Assembly: GCA_949592205.1 (NCBI GenBank)
Contig: CATIUR010000005.1
Location: forward strand, 129,289,277 to 129,353,276
DNA from: Helichrysum umbraculigerum
Lineage: Eukaryota > Streptophyta > Magnoliopsida > Asterales > Asteraceae
Length of the DNA: 64,000 bases
Reading direction: 5' to 3'
This document shows, piece after piece, positions 1 to 10,577 of the stretch. The position numbers were made by a program, and so were the translations under genes. Below the pieces are notes generated by a model. The model had not been told where the DNA came from. It made no database searches and saw only the letters and a program-made list of their open reading frames with translations. Each line of letters opens with the position of its first letter. The first letter of the stretch is position 1.

Positions 1-456
1 CAAACAGACAGAGATGATTGTCGATCACAGTCTGGTTGGGTATTCCTGCTGAATGGGGGAGCGGTTACATAGAAAAGTTCTAAGCAAGATACAGTAAAAG
101 ACTCTACATGTGAGTCTGAGTACATTGCGGCTAGTGAAGCGGCAAACTAAGCTATCTGGATGAGGAATTTCATTGGAGATCTTGGAGTTGTTCCAACGGT
201 ACAAGATCCTATTGCTATATTCTGTGATAACGAAAGTGCGGTTGCCTTGAGTAGAGAAACCAAGGATCACGGAAAGTCAAAGCACATTGAAAGGAAATAC
301 CATTTTGTTCGAAAGAAAGTCGAAGAAGAACATGTAATTGTAAAGAGCATAAGATCAGAGGATAATCTAGCTGATCCTTTCACAAAACCTTTAGAAAAGT
401 CCAAGCACGATAAACATGCTAGGAGCATAGGTTTAAGAGATAATGTAAAGTTTTAG
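1..456 (+). pseudogene. Copia pol, RNase H C-terminal part (copy 1)
   Basis: This is the C-terminal end of a Ty1/copia polyprotein, the RNase H region. The reading frame contains the typical TSKHIERKYHFVR-like segment and the NLADPFTKPL motif seen near the end of copia pol, and stops at 454-456. The frame is broken by TAG at 70-72, where the family normally has a Trp codon, and by TAA at 148-150. The second break is absent from the duplicate at 51684-51686 (GAA), so it arose after the duplication. The upstream RT half lies off the left edge of the window but is visible in copy 2 (50357-51992). Non-functional. Confidence 0.9.
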
Positions 457-1351
457 TTATTAGTTATTAGTTATTAGTTATTAGTTTGAATTTGAAACAT
501 TATAAACAATGATGGAAACTGTAATAGACTTGGTGATTAATAAGTGGAGATTTTTAATGGGAAGGAGTACTACCATTTACTATTGTTTGTCGTTGTGTTT
601 CAGTTTTGCATGTTTAGACACCACTTCCAGAGTAAGAAGTTCTTACTCAAACCTTCTCAGTTGATCATACTATAGGAAGTATGTGGTGAATAAAGACTGT
701 CATGGAGTGTTAGTAGATGTCTATGGAGATTAGACATGGCATGGAGATTGCTGCAATACTCATGGGTACTTAATGGGGATTTAAGTATAGGAGAAACCCG
801 CACTTAAAGAGATCACTTCATGGATTAAATCACGAGTGATTTTAAGATGATAATATCTTCTATTCTTAAAATGGAGATACATGAGTATCTAGTTCTTCGA
901 GTCTGTTATACTTTAGTCTATTCAAACGCTGTGCGTAAATGCCAATTATAAAGGGTATGCTATGTATGATATGATGAGTTGACTAGTGCTATGTAGTCGA
1001 TATTTATTTGTTCTTTTTGCCTAAAATGGAAAAGAGATATCATGGGCCCTCTGATGATTAAAGTTTGACTTAAAAGTGCTAGGCCTTGCCGAGACTAAAG
1101 TGATAGTTCAGAAGTCTCATATAGTCAATATAATCGAAAATCAGAAGACATATATGAATCTTGAGATGATTATAATCCATGTCTCGGTTCATAAGATATC
1201 GTGAAACAAAGGAATGGTTGATCACTTATCTAAATGACTAACTCTAAGATGAGATTCAGAGTTCGACAGTTGCTTGGATGCACACTTTACATAGTTAATG
1301 AGATAGAGCCTTGAGACCAATAGTAGTTGATGATTTGTCCAAATAGGAGTC
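457..1351 (+). other. Non-coding copia tail between pol and 3' LTR
   Basis: No coding frame is supported here. It opens with a short run of direct repeats of TTAGTTA (about 454-485) and ends in a short purine-rich tract (AATAGGAG) directly before the LTR, which would serve as the polypurine tract for plus-strand priming. Such spacers are known between pol and 3' LTR in some copia lineages. Confidence 0.6.
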
Positions 1352-2086
1352 TGTTGGAATAATGTCCAATATCATAACTAATTGGTAGGACTATGATTAA
1401 TGGTAAAGTCCTTTTTGGGTTACCCTCATGAACAGTCAAGAGAAAGATGAAGGGATAACATTAATTGGTATTAATGTTATATTTAATTAGTTGATTTATT
1501 AATTTATGAATTAAATTAATTGGAAATTAAAAGTAATTAAATTGGCGGAGGATTCCTGAAACTGGATCCAATCGCCGGTTAGAAGGTCCAACCGCCGGTT
1601 AGGATTAGGGTTTCAAAGGCGGTGCAAGCCGCAGACTTGGAGTACAAAACTGACAGCTCCAACCGTCGGTTGGAATGTCCAACCGCCGGTTGGGAGTCGA
1701 ATTCAGCAAACCGAAGGGTTTCTTCCACAACTATAAATAGGGGCATCCTATACCTTCATAATGTATCAAGTCAGCTACGAATTTTCAAGTATTCCGAAAA
1801 TTTGACTTTCTCTTGGGTTTTTGGGTGTGAAGCATTAGAGGTATTCTACTTTGGGTACTTGCCTCCAAGTAACGAAGCTCTGCTCATTGGTCTGTGCGCG
1901 AGAAATACATTTTCTCTTAAGGTTAGTGTTTTCCTTATATTCTCTTTATGCAATTTATTCATTATACTATGTTGTTAAAGTTAAAGATCCCTTAGGGTTT
2001 TAGTTTCCTAATTGCCTTAGATTACTTAAAGTTTTGTTATTCCGCTGCGTGTATAATAATCTAGTTAGGGAATAGAAAATCCAACA
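1352..2086 (+). repeat. Copia 3' LTR (copy 1)
   Basis: The interval starts TGTTGGA and ends TCCAACA, a 7 bp terminal inverted repeat that obeys the TG...CA rule, and it lies just downstream of the copia pol. It contains a TATA box (CTATAAATAG, 1731-1740) and, upstream of it, four CCAACCGCCGGTTGG-type palindromes in two pairs (about 1567-1605 and 1656-1692). The interior ORF at 1622-1978 is not considered coding. The 5' LTR is outside the window or lost, so age cannot be judged. The family is diverged from the Ty3/gypsy LTRs nearby. Confidence 0.8.
1731..1740 (+). promoter_or_regulatory. TATA box of copia LTR
   Basis: CTATAAATAG followed by GGGC, about 40-170 bp downstream of the paired palindromes. 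The position, about 380 bp into a 735 bp LTR, is plausible for a U3 promoter. The transcription start is not known. Confidence 0.6.
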
Positions 2087-2560
2087 GTCGGATCGATGTT
2101 TAATGTGTGACCCTAGATTGTAGATATTAGTTAACCTGAACCGGAGGCTAATTTACATTTAACTTTGACTCTTTGATTAGTTCTAAGCTAATATATAAGA
2201 AATCACAATTAGACAATGAATGTGCAATGAATCGAAATATATGAATCTTAGTTGAGTTATCTACACAATTACTTGTTCCTTCCTATTGTTTCTTGTCTGT
2301 TATTTAATTTAAGTTTTAGTTAATTTATTTGTTATTTCAATTTAAATGTTCGACCGGAACTAAAACGTCCCCCTGTTTACTATTTTCTAGGTTAATTATT
2401 ATTTTCTATTTTTATAAATAAACCACTGTTTCCTGTGTTCGACTCGGACTTACTGAATCTATACTAACATTTGATCGGGTATTCTTGCTTGGTTGTGTGA
2501 TAGTATTAATAAGGAATTTCCATTTAAAAATAATAAAACGAGACGCTTTCACACGCATCA
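2087..2560 (+). repeat. 3' end of an Athila/Tat-type LTR, cut by copia
   Basis: This stretch aligns along its length with 41190-41717, the 3' half of the LTR at 39793-41717. Shared blocks include AAACGTCCCCCT, the GATCGGGTATTCTTGC block and the terminal CACACGCATCA. The left edge is the copia LTR end and the right edge is the LTR terminus, after which the Tekay-3 leader ORF resumes. The copia element therefore inserted into this LTR, and the LTR element had itself inserted into Tekay-3. The rest of the element is not in the window. Confidence 0.8.
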
Positions 2561-3019
2561 CTCATAAACCGCACACAGAAGACTCTTCGGTCTTATAGGT
2601 CGAAGGGATACCCTCAATCGCTCTCCAGTGCCTCAACAGGCTCGGCATCCAGTCTAAGTGGGTAGTCCTAAGCCTCTTCAGTGGTGGCTCCTCCGGTAGT
2701 TCCTCTTGCTCGGTTGGTGCCTTATCACGTGGCACTAATGGTCCGGTGGGTAGATGTCTAATCACCTTCCTAGCAGTTTTCTTCATCCGTGGTCTGTTTC
2801 GGCGAACAAGGTCCATGTCTCAGCTACACTAGGTGCCGCGCCGGGCGTCGTCGAAGGCAATGTCGGTGGTGACTGTGGTGCATCGCTGCTGCCATCGTCC
2901 GAAGCCACTCTAGGTTTAGTCAGTGGGTTCTCGTACACCGACGTACCATCGATGTCGTAGTCGTGCTCGGATGGATCCTCATCAGTATTGATCACGTGAA
3001 TGGGGTATTCTTTAGACAT
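2561..3019 (-). pseudogene. Tekay-3 leader ORF (aORF family), frameshifted and truncated
   Basis: This is a third, diverged member of the leader ORF found intact at 14506-15267. On the minus strand it starts MSKEYPIHV..., has an acidic SDE/DED-type N-terminus and a conserved core around HLDWMPSLLRHWRAIEG followed by PST. A frameshift near 2785-2815 splits it into two frames. The C-terminal third, including the hydrophobic tail seen in the other members, is missing because an Athila/Tat-type element inserted at 2560/2561. Function unknown. The ATG is 136 bp downstream of the LTR edge, similar to Tekay-1 and Tekay-2. Confidence 0.75.
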
Positions 3020-3154
3020 GCTGTGACAATAGTTTCATATGATGAAATAGGGGTTATGCAAATGCATGAAATGAATGAATGTTCAAGTCAAATGCTATAA
3101 TCTAGGTTTCTAAGACTTCTAGTTCACTATAACCAATGGCTCTAATACCAAACC
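3020..3154 (-). other. Tekay-3 leader with primer binding site
   Basis: On the minus strand the LTR ends GGGTGTGACA and is followed by GGTT and then TGGTATTAGAGCC, one base off the usual initiator-Met-tRNA primer site of Ty3/gypsy chromoviruses. The site lies at about 3138-3150. This polarity defines Tekay-3 as a minus-strand element. Confidence 0.75.
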
Positions 3155-3881
3155 TGTCACACCCAGTCAAAACTAAGGCTAGGGTACATTAGGTTTGCTT
3201 TGTTCCCTATAAATAGTTGTAGATGTAATTCATAATACCCACAGGGTTTTCATTATCCAACACCCTCCACTCAAAATCTGATATAAATTTATTTTTTTTT
3301 AATTTAAAATGGTGTATTAATCTAGAGCCTTAATTTGTTAGATTCGATGAATCATGTTCATTCCTTCATTCTCAACATAATTGCTTGTACTCATTTGAAC
3401 CCCACTTTATCCTTTTAATTTGTTAAAATTAATATTATTATAAATTAATATATCTGCAACACATTTTTAGGACAAAGTTAATTAAAAGTAAAATAAAATA
3501 ATCATAGTAAATATATGCTTCTATTAAGTTTAACAATTCTGGCTCACATCTAAATCTAGCCTATATCTCTGACGAATTTTACAACTATGACTCATATTTA
3601 ACTATATCCAATTATTCTGACATTTGAAACTTTGAACATTAAACTAGAATTGATACATGTTATTATACATATTACAACTTAAATAAATATATATTTACAA
3701 AATCAAATATTAAAGACCTCGTTATCACAGGTCTTTCCCTAGTAATTTATAATATTTGATTGAAAAACAATCTCACGTAATCCCCCTAAAGGTAAAGATA
3801 AGACATGGATTAATGAATTGAAAATTGATTATGTTAAATTAATTATTAAATGAACGTTTCTCTGATAAAATGATGTGATAG

Positions 3882-4646
3882 GAGGGGCAGTACCAGGAAT
3901 TTTTTTTAGTGGGGGCAAAATTTAACGTCAACTCGATTTTGGAGCTTTAACCAAAACATTATCAAGTTGACTTGATTTTTCTGCTTTAACCAAAACATTA
4001 TCAAGTTGATTTCATTTCCAGCTTTAACCAAAACAATTTTAGTTTGAACCAACATGGATTTGGTTCAACATTTATTTACATATGAAATTTCAGATTAGAA
4101 TTCTTAACTATATGGAAACTAATTGAAAGATATTCATACATTTAGCGGTACTTGTTGAAGTTTTTGACTCTATTAAGAGTTATTATATGTTTATCATAAT
4201 TTAATAGTATAACTTTATTGTATTAAAAGAATATATAGTTTACTAATAACTGTGTTGATCTAAAGACAAGGTTTACATTAATCGATTAATTTATTTTAAC
4301 TATTAACTTATTAACTTTAACTTATATATTATAAAAGAAGATGCAATTGACTGGAAAGAATTAAATGAGAAAAAGGAACAACAAAGTCAAACACAGAGAT
4401 AGAACTGAAGGCAAAAACTGAAGACAAGAAAAAAATAAATGACATTCACAGGAAACAAACTCTTGACTTCTAATAAAGCAATCATTCGAGTTGGACGCTA
4501 GGCTAGCTGAGAAGTTTTGTTAGCATTTGAAGCCTTTTTTACTTATTCAATCATGGGGGCGAAACACAATTTATCTACCATCTTTGAAAAAATTCACAGC
4601 TCGTAAAAGTTTGTGGGGGTGACGGCCCACTGTGGTACCGCCCCTG
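3882..4646. mobile_element. hAT-type non-autonomous element
   Basis: Termini are GAGGGGCAGTACCA on the left and the reverse complement of CAGGGGCGGTACCA on the right (12/14 matches). It is flanked by TGTGATAG (3874-3881) and AGTGATAG (4647-4654), an 8 bp target duplication with one mismatch, the size made by hAT transposases. About 765 bp long with no transposase ORF. Near the left end a unit close to TTTAACCAAAACATTATCAA recurs about three times (3950-4035). The same insertion is at 55418-56182, so it predates the large duplication. Confidence 0.75.
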
Positions 4647-5403
4647 AGTGATAGTGCTATGAACATGACAAAATTCATAGTATTAGGGATAATAGTCTAT
4701 ATATGCAATTAACCATGTATATTATTTACAGGAACAATTATATACAAAATTATCAAAAATTATCAGAAGCATATTGTACCGTACCGATCATACCAAAAAT
4801 ACAAAGAGGCACAAGTTTTGAGCATTTTAATACCTTTCTAAAGCTCGAGAACACGTCATACTTGCGGCATTTGTCAATGGTGATGGTGAATGAGACGCCA
4901 TTGAATATTTGCTTTACAGATCCGAGTAAACCTCATATTTCCTTCAGAAAAATTCTACAAAATAATTGCAAAATAAGTTACTAGGTGATCTACTGATGTC
5001 AGATCTATAAATGAATGTGATTTGTAACTCTAGAAATATTGCTAGTAACAAATTGTATTTTACTAAATTTATCTATCAACAAAGTTACATCAAATAATTG
5101 GTAAATTCACCTTATACCGGAAATATGAGCCCGATCACGATGATGACGGTAAACTATAGCGAATACAGTGGAGGAAAATAAAATGAGAGAGTAGCTTTAG
5201 GGTTACCAAAAGTAAAGAGTGTGGTTTAAAAGTCGATATAACTTAACCATAGTTAATTTGGATACGTAACTAAGGTTAGAGTTTAACTGGTGAAATAGTG
5301 AATGTATTGAGGCCGTGGGGCACCGTCTGAAATAGTAGCTTTTTGTTTGGTCAAAAGTCAAAAAGCAAAACACCACTACGTGTAAAACCGAGTAGTAGTA
5401 CTA

Positions 5404-5873
5404 CTCCGTCTCAATATTCGTGTCAACAGTCAAATTTTATGAAGCTTAAAAAATTACATACTCCCTCCGTCCCAATTTAATTGTCCCAGACAAGAAACAC
5501 GCAGTTTAAGAAAACATCAACTTCTCTCTTACTTTTTGATAAGATGACAATTCTACCCCTTACTTTTTACCTACTTTTTTGTCTTACATATATAAAGTAG
5601 GGGTATAAAAGGATTTTAGCTCATCATTTTTATCCATTTTTGGAAGTAGACAATTAATTTGGGACAGCCCAAAAAGGAATAGTGGACTATCAATATGGGA
5701 CGGAGGGAGTATTTGATAGTGAAGTTATTACCTTTTTTTCAATGATTCTCATGTATAAATTTTGATAAGTAAAGTGAGAGTAAAATAGTAAAGTAAATGA
5801 ATTATATATAAAAATTGACACTTATTTAGGGACAAACTAAAATGGAAAAATGGACACTTATTTTGAGACGGAA
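5404..5873. mobile_element. Older Stowaway-like element (outer)
   Basis: The left end reads CTCCGTCTCAATATTCGTGTC and the right end is the reverse complement of a similar CCGTCTCAAAATAAGTGTCC tract, giving imperfect terminal inverted repeats. A younger MITE at 5461-5709 is nested in it. The target duplication is not clear. A further CTTTCCGTCTTAAAATAAATATCC tract at about 5919-5943 may be a remnant of another copy. Confidence 0.45.
5461..5709. mobile_element. Stowaway MITE, absent from the second copy
   Basis: It is 249 bp with terminal inverted repeats CTCCCTCCGTCCCA and TA dinucleotides on both sides (5459-5460, 5710-5711), the hallmarks of Tc1/mariner-type Stowaway elements. The duplicate has no insertion: AAAAAAT-TA-TTTGATAG at 56984-57000. 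The two sites differ by 255 bp, that is the element, one TA and 4 further bases (TACA or CATA). Confidence 0.9.
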
Positions 5874-6055
5874 CGATTTGAGGTTAGGTGACTTATTTTT
5901 ACTCTATTAACTGCACTTTCCGTCTTAAAATAAATATCCACCTTTCTTTTTAGTTTGTTTGAAATTAAATGTCCACTCTCAAAAGTAGAATATCTACTTT
6001 AATATTTTACCACAATATATTTTCTCAAAATTGAGGGGTAGTACGTATATAACTT

Positions 6056-6349
6056 GGGTTTATTGTTTGGTTATGTATCGAACTTTACACACTTTACTAT
6101 TGTATGTATCAAACTTTAATACCTCCTATTGTATGTATTCAAGTTTCAAAACCGTCTATTATATGCATTTAACTTACTATCGTATGTGTTGAACTTACAA
6201 AAAACACGTCAATTTATGTAGCCAAAACAAGGCAAAAAACATACAATAGACGGTTTTGAAACTTGAATACATACAATAGGAGGTTTTAAAGTTTGATACA
6301 TACAATAGTAAAAGGTGTAAAGTTCGATACATAACCAAAATATAAACCC
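6056..6349. mobile_element. Mutator-like foldback MITE A (294 bp)
   Basis: Two inverted arms of about 120 bp (about 6056-6163 and 6238-6349) begin with GGGTTTAT and enclose about 70 bp. Flanks are ATATAACTT (6047-6055) and ATATAAGTT (6350-6358), a 9 bp target duplication with one mismatch, the size typical of Mutator-like transposases. No transposase. The duplicate is at 57337-57630. Confidence 0.75.
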
Positions 6350-6815
6350 ATATAAGTTTAACAAATCTATGAATGATGATGAGCACACAATTTGGGGAAC
6401 TCTATCCATACCATTTTTTTACTCACCATACCACTTTTAGTGTACTTTGACTCCAGAATACTGTCTAGAACACTGTTTAGAATATTATCCAGAACACTGT
6501 CCATCACACTAAAAATCCTCAACAACAGCATTCTTTCCAGAACATTGTAATTACAAAAACATCATACCCTGTGCTCTAAATACTTTTGACCCTTAATTTA
6601 TTGCACAAATTTTTATATAAAAATAAAAAAGAAAAAAAAATGGTATGGTTAGTACTAACCCACAATTTATCACCTTTATAGGTTATTATCTAATTTCATA
6701 ATAAAGTTTTTCACTCAAGAACATATCCAATATATGCAACAAAAATACGATTTTACACTAAAAATAATGCAAATTCTATACTTCCATATTTATACTAAAT
6801 ATTGCATTATTTTAA

Positions 6816-7537
6816 GGGTTTATGGACCAGATTGCCAACGTACTTTACTTTTTGTCCCACTGTCACCAATGAACCGGTTTTATTACCAAGGTCGACACCA
6901 AACTTTTTACTTTTGTCTCAATGTCACCAACGAACTAATTTTATTACCAATGTCGATACCGAACTTGTTAAATATGTTTTCAGGTCACTAAAATACCTTT
7001 TTTTAACGAGCTACATTTTGAATTTGTTGATGTGGTGTTGACATGCATTTCATTTATGTGACCAGGCTTCCACGTAAGCTAAATTTGTACATGTATGGTT
7101 AATTCTTCTTCTCCTATCGAATAACATGTAATTTTTTATTGCTTTACGATAATCACCACTTTTCCAGTGAATCTAAATGCAATTACTACCTTTTTTATTA
7201 TCAAAAACGTAACCCAAAATTACATGTTAGTCGGTCGGAGAAGATGAAGTTAACCATACGTGTACATGTTTAGCTTACATGGAAGCCTGGTCACATAAAT
7301 GAAATGCATGTCAACACCACATCAACAAATTCAAAATGTAGCTCGTTAAAAAAAAGGTATTTTAGTGACCTCAAAACATATTTAACAAGTTCGGTGTCGA
7401 CATTGGTAATAAAATTAGTTCGTTGGTGACATTGAGACAAAAGTAAAAAGTTTGGTGTCGACCTTGGTAATAAAACCGGTTCATTGGTGACATTGGGACA
7501 AAAAGTAAAGTACGTTGGCGATCTGGTCCATAAACCC
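6816..7537. mobile_element. Mutator-like foldback MITE B (722 bp)
   Basis: Very long inverted arms (about 320 bp each, about 6816-7137 and 7218-7537) begin with GGGTTTATGGACCAGAT and enclose about 80 bp. The target duplication TTATTTTAA is perfect at 6807-6815 and 7538-7546 (9 bp, Mutator-type). There is no transposase; ORFs in the arms are shadows of the inverted repeat. The duplicate is at 58103-58822 with a 2 bp deletion in the left arm. Confidence 0.85.
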
Positions 7538-7575
7538 TTATTTTAATATAATGTTAAATTGTGTTCGGTGTTACA

Positions 7576-7671
7576 ACTTACAATAGAGTTTAGTGCAATA
7601 TCAAACATTACACACTCTTAAATAATACTTTAATTTTTATAATTACTTAGATGTATAATTATGATGTAATT
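7576..7671. other. Short spacer between head-to-head Tekay LTRs
   Basis: About 95 bp of AT-rich sequence between the proposed start of the minus-strand Tekay-3 LTR and the start of the plus-strand Tekay-4 LTR. No gene or motif seen. Confidence 0.4.
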
Positions 7672-8554
7672 TGTGACACCCGTCAATTTAGGACTAGAAT
7701 TTAGTGCCTAATCAAGCTTTAATACATGTAATTAGTTCTGTGTTAGGCTAATTAATGTATCAATTATCATATATATTGTTGAATATATATCTACAATTAT
7801 GCGGTTTGTTTAAATCGTACAAGTCTCAAATCGAATGAATTTCGATACAATAAATACGGACGTTGGTGAACAATTTTATTAGGTAATACAAATATTATTT
7901 AATAACTCAATTTTATTTAGAATATTATTTAATATGATATTTCGTATCCAAATTTTACTACACAATTGATGTATACGTGATTAAACATACAAACGCGCAA
8001 ACAAATAAAACGAATTTCAATTTAAATACCCAAATGGATAATTGACAAAATATTTTAATAAAGCATTTTATAATAAATTTGTAATTTAAAACTTATCTTT
8101 TAATGTGTAAAAATTATTTAACGTTTGAACAACGGAGCAAACGAACACCGCACGGAGCGGGAACGCGGGGCGAAAATGGGAGATAACCTCCCATTCCCAC
8201 CATCTATCTTCCATTTCTCTTTTAACTCTCTCTCTCTTCCTTCTCTTTTCTCTCAACTAACACCCACCACCACCATTGTCTTCACCATCAAAATCGTAAA
8301 ATAAACACACTAAACGACCTCGGATCTTCAAGCCCCTTTGGAAATAAACGACCACCACGCGACGATCTACATTTCTACCTTTTCGGATTTTCATTTCATC
8401 ACTTTGTAAGTTTCCGACAAATTACGAAATCTCTCGATTTTACTTACTTTTCATATATTATTGTTTGGATAAGCTTAATATGTCCCTATGAGGGTTGGGT
8501 AAAAGAATCAGACAAAACGGAAACCCGAAAACACGTTTTTGGTTCGAAATCCGT

Positions 8555-9150
8555 CAAACAGGCGATAGTGTCGCATGGACGAACCCAGATATGCGACACT
8601 ACCAGCGACACTCCTTAAGTGCCGCTATACTTTCGATACCGACACTCCTTAAGTGTCGCCTAAGCTCAAATGTTGGCCTCTGACCGTCACTACTGAAGTG
8701 ACGCCTATATATACCTACCGACACAACCTAGCGACACTGGTTAAGTGCCGCCATATCCTTCTAGCCGACACAACATACAGTCACTAAATAAGTGACGCCC
8801 TATATTCTATACCGACACTTCCTCAGTGCCGCGATTTCTGTTGACCGACACTACTTAACGACACATCTTTAGTGCCGCTGTACTATTTTACCCGACACTT
8901 CTTTAGTGTCGCTATGATACACGTCACTTCTTAAGTGACGCCCAAATGTCCGAAATCATTATTTTATACGACACTCAATAAGTGCCGCCGTTATGCTGAA
9001 CCCGTCACTCCTGAAGTGACGCATACTACTTCACACGACACTACACTAGTGACGCTATCATTCCAAATCTGACACTCCACACGACACTTCCTTAGTGTCG
9101 CATGAACTGCCTTAGTGACGCCTATTAGTGTCGCATAAAACAGCAGGTTT
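8555..9150. repeat. Array of about 13 covarying palindromes in the Tekay-4 LTR
   Basis: Units of about 20 bp follow the plan CGACACT-N(about 5)-AGTGTCGC or CGTCACT-N5-AGTGACGC, spaced about 30-50 bp. Examples start near 8603, 8624, 8683, 8730, 8776, 8813, 8858, 8891, 8921, 8968, 9002, 9035 and 9079. In most units the two arms change together (GACACT with AGTGTC, GTCACT with AGTGAC), while loops and spacers are unrelated. The array is repeated at about 59840-60435. Confidence 0.85.
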
Positions 9151-9335
9151 TCCAACTATTTTTGCACCAAGTGTCGAGATTTTACAACTTCAAATGCTTA
9201 TGCAATACGACTTTTAGAATATAACGGGACTTATATTTCAAGTGTAACACTTCAAAAACAAGACGACAACAATAACACTTTTATTTCAACCAATCATCAA
9301 CGGGCCGTACGCGTTTTCAAAACATACTTCAAAAT

Positions 9336-9470
9336 CAAACAAGTCATTGTAACTTGTACCAATTTATTCAAACAAGTCGTTGTAACTTGTATCAACTTAT
9401 TCAAACAAGTCGTTGTAACTTGTATCAATTTAATCAAACAAGTCGTAGTAACTTGTAACAATACAATTAA
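9336..9470 (+). repeat. 36 bp minisatellite, about 4 copies
   Basis: A unit around CAAACAAGTCGTTGTAACTT followed by GTATCAATTTATT recurs about four times, with a degenerate fifth copy ending near GGGGTAATTTGG. Each unit contains an ACAAGT...ACTTGT inverted pair. It lies inside the Tekay-4 LTR. Confidence 0.8.
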
Positions 9471-10432
9471 CCAAATCGGGGTAATTTGGACATTAAGTTA
9501 GACAAACAATTCCAATGGTAGTCTTTCGAGATACCAATACAATTAATGACAATTTAAGTGTCGTGGACACATTCAGGTTTCAAGCCTTTGGACACCAACT
9601 CACAGCTAATTACTTCAAGTTTATTAAATTAAACACTTCAAGACTCAGGTGAGTTTCATAGCCCCATTTTCACTGCTTTACAACTAGGGGTGTGATATTA
9701 CTACTCGATTTTGTTTTACAAGTAGAACGCAAGTGCCAAACTTCAAATACTACATGAGTTTCAAGCTAATCAATTTAAAGTCCTCTATAAGCATAGTCTC
9801 TAATATTTTAGCGTGAATGTTAGTATATGATATCATATGGGATTGACAATCCTCATCCGGGTTAGCACGCACTAACCGGTCAAACGGATGTATTAGCATT
9901 TGGGAAGATTAGTGTTGATTAGGCACTCGTAGGAGGCATTTCAAGTTAGGTTTCCTTAAGTGGGCCTGACAAATCAAGTTAAGCTCAGACTATGTGCTCA
10001 TGGACAGTATAACTTTTATTTTGCTTAATTGCATTTTAAATTCAATATAAACCTTGCGGTTCTTACAACTATACGTTGACATACAAACCTGTAAGCTCAC
10101 CAGCGTTTTCGCTGACCCATTTTAGTATTTATCACAGGTACCCAGTAGTAGGTTGGCTGCACAAGCAGGAAATATTAGCTCGAGTCAGCATTCATACAAC
10201 TAGAGATTTGATTGCATTATTATATTTTGTAAAAGTAATTATGCTATGTAATCTCTCAATTTCAGGAATCGAGCTAATGTAACTATATTTTGATGTAAAC
10301 ATTTACTTTATCTATACAAGTTTAAAACGACGCATATAGTGGTCGTTCATTATATCTTATGTGCTTTGTACATTGATTAGTGACACCCAAATCAAGCTTC
10401 CGCAAATCATTAAATTTGGGGGTGTCACAGAT

Positions 10433-10445
10433 TGGTATCAGAGCC
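10433..10445 (+). promoter_or_regulatory. Tekay-4 primer binding site
   Basis: TGGTATCAGAGCC, the site complementary to the 3' end of initiator Met-tRNA, used to prime minus-strand synthesis. It lies three bases after the LTR end. In copy 2 the site has one change (CAGCGCC). Confidence 0.85.
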
Positions 10446-10577
10446 TAAGGTTATAGTGAACTAGGTTGCATTTAGTGGGCCTAGACTATGACCGTTAGGC
10501 AGTATTCCTTATTAGTTATGACTAGTTCAGGGATTACATCATACGACTTTAATTTAACATAGCCTGATCAACTATGT
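10446..10577 (+). other. Remnant of Tekay-4 leader, cut by Tekay-1
   Basis: About 130 bp following the primer site, ending at the Tekay-1 LTR. It starts TAAGGTTATAGTGAACTAGG and resembles the start of the Tekay-1 leader (14350 onward). No ORF. Confidence 0.6.

Larger units (their letters stand above)
3155..7575 (-). repeat. Tekay-3 5' LTR with nested DNA transposons
   Basis: The minus-strand 3' edge is firm: TGTGACA at 3155-3161, directly before the PBS. The 5' edge is tentative. A minus-strand TGTAACACC at 7567-7575 is a typical Tekay LTR start, but no second LTR is in the window to confirm it. The LTR holds at least one hAT-type, two Stowaway-like and two Mutator-like non-autonomous elements, which account for much of its 4.4 kb. 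No coding region is supported; the short ORFs inside are not conserved protein families. Confidence 0.5.
7672..10429 (+). repeat. Tekay-4 5' LTR (copy 1)
   Basis: The interval starts TGTGACACCCG and ends GGGGTGTCACA, and is followed after three bases by a TGGTATCAGAGCC primer site, so it is a 5' LTR on the plus strand. It has a CT-rich tract (8190-8300), a splice-donor-like GTAAGTTT (8406), an array of short palindromes (8555-9150), a 36 bp minisatellite (9336-9470) and an acceptor-like TTTCAG (10261-10265). No coding frame is supported. The internal part is cut at 10577 by Tekay-1 and no 3' LTR is seen. Confidence 0.85.

Noticed and set aside
1622..1978. 118 aa ORF across the copia LTR (and 53158-53514)
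   Set aside because: It spans palindromes and the TATA box of the LTR; conservation between copies is due to the large duplication.
6734..7041. Overlapping plus-strand ORFs in the 722 bp foldback element
   Set aside because: They lie in the inverted arm, and copy 2 fuses them through a 2 bp deletion; no family resemblance.
8555..9150. Regularly spaced repeats resembling a CRISPR array
   Set aside because: The repeats are about 20 bp imperfect palindromes with varying arms inside a plant LTR; spacers are irregular and there are no cas genes.
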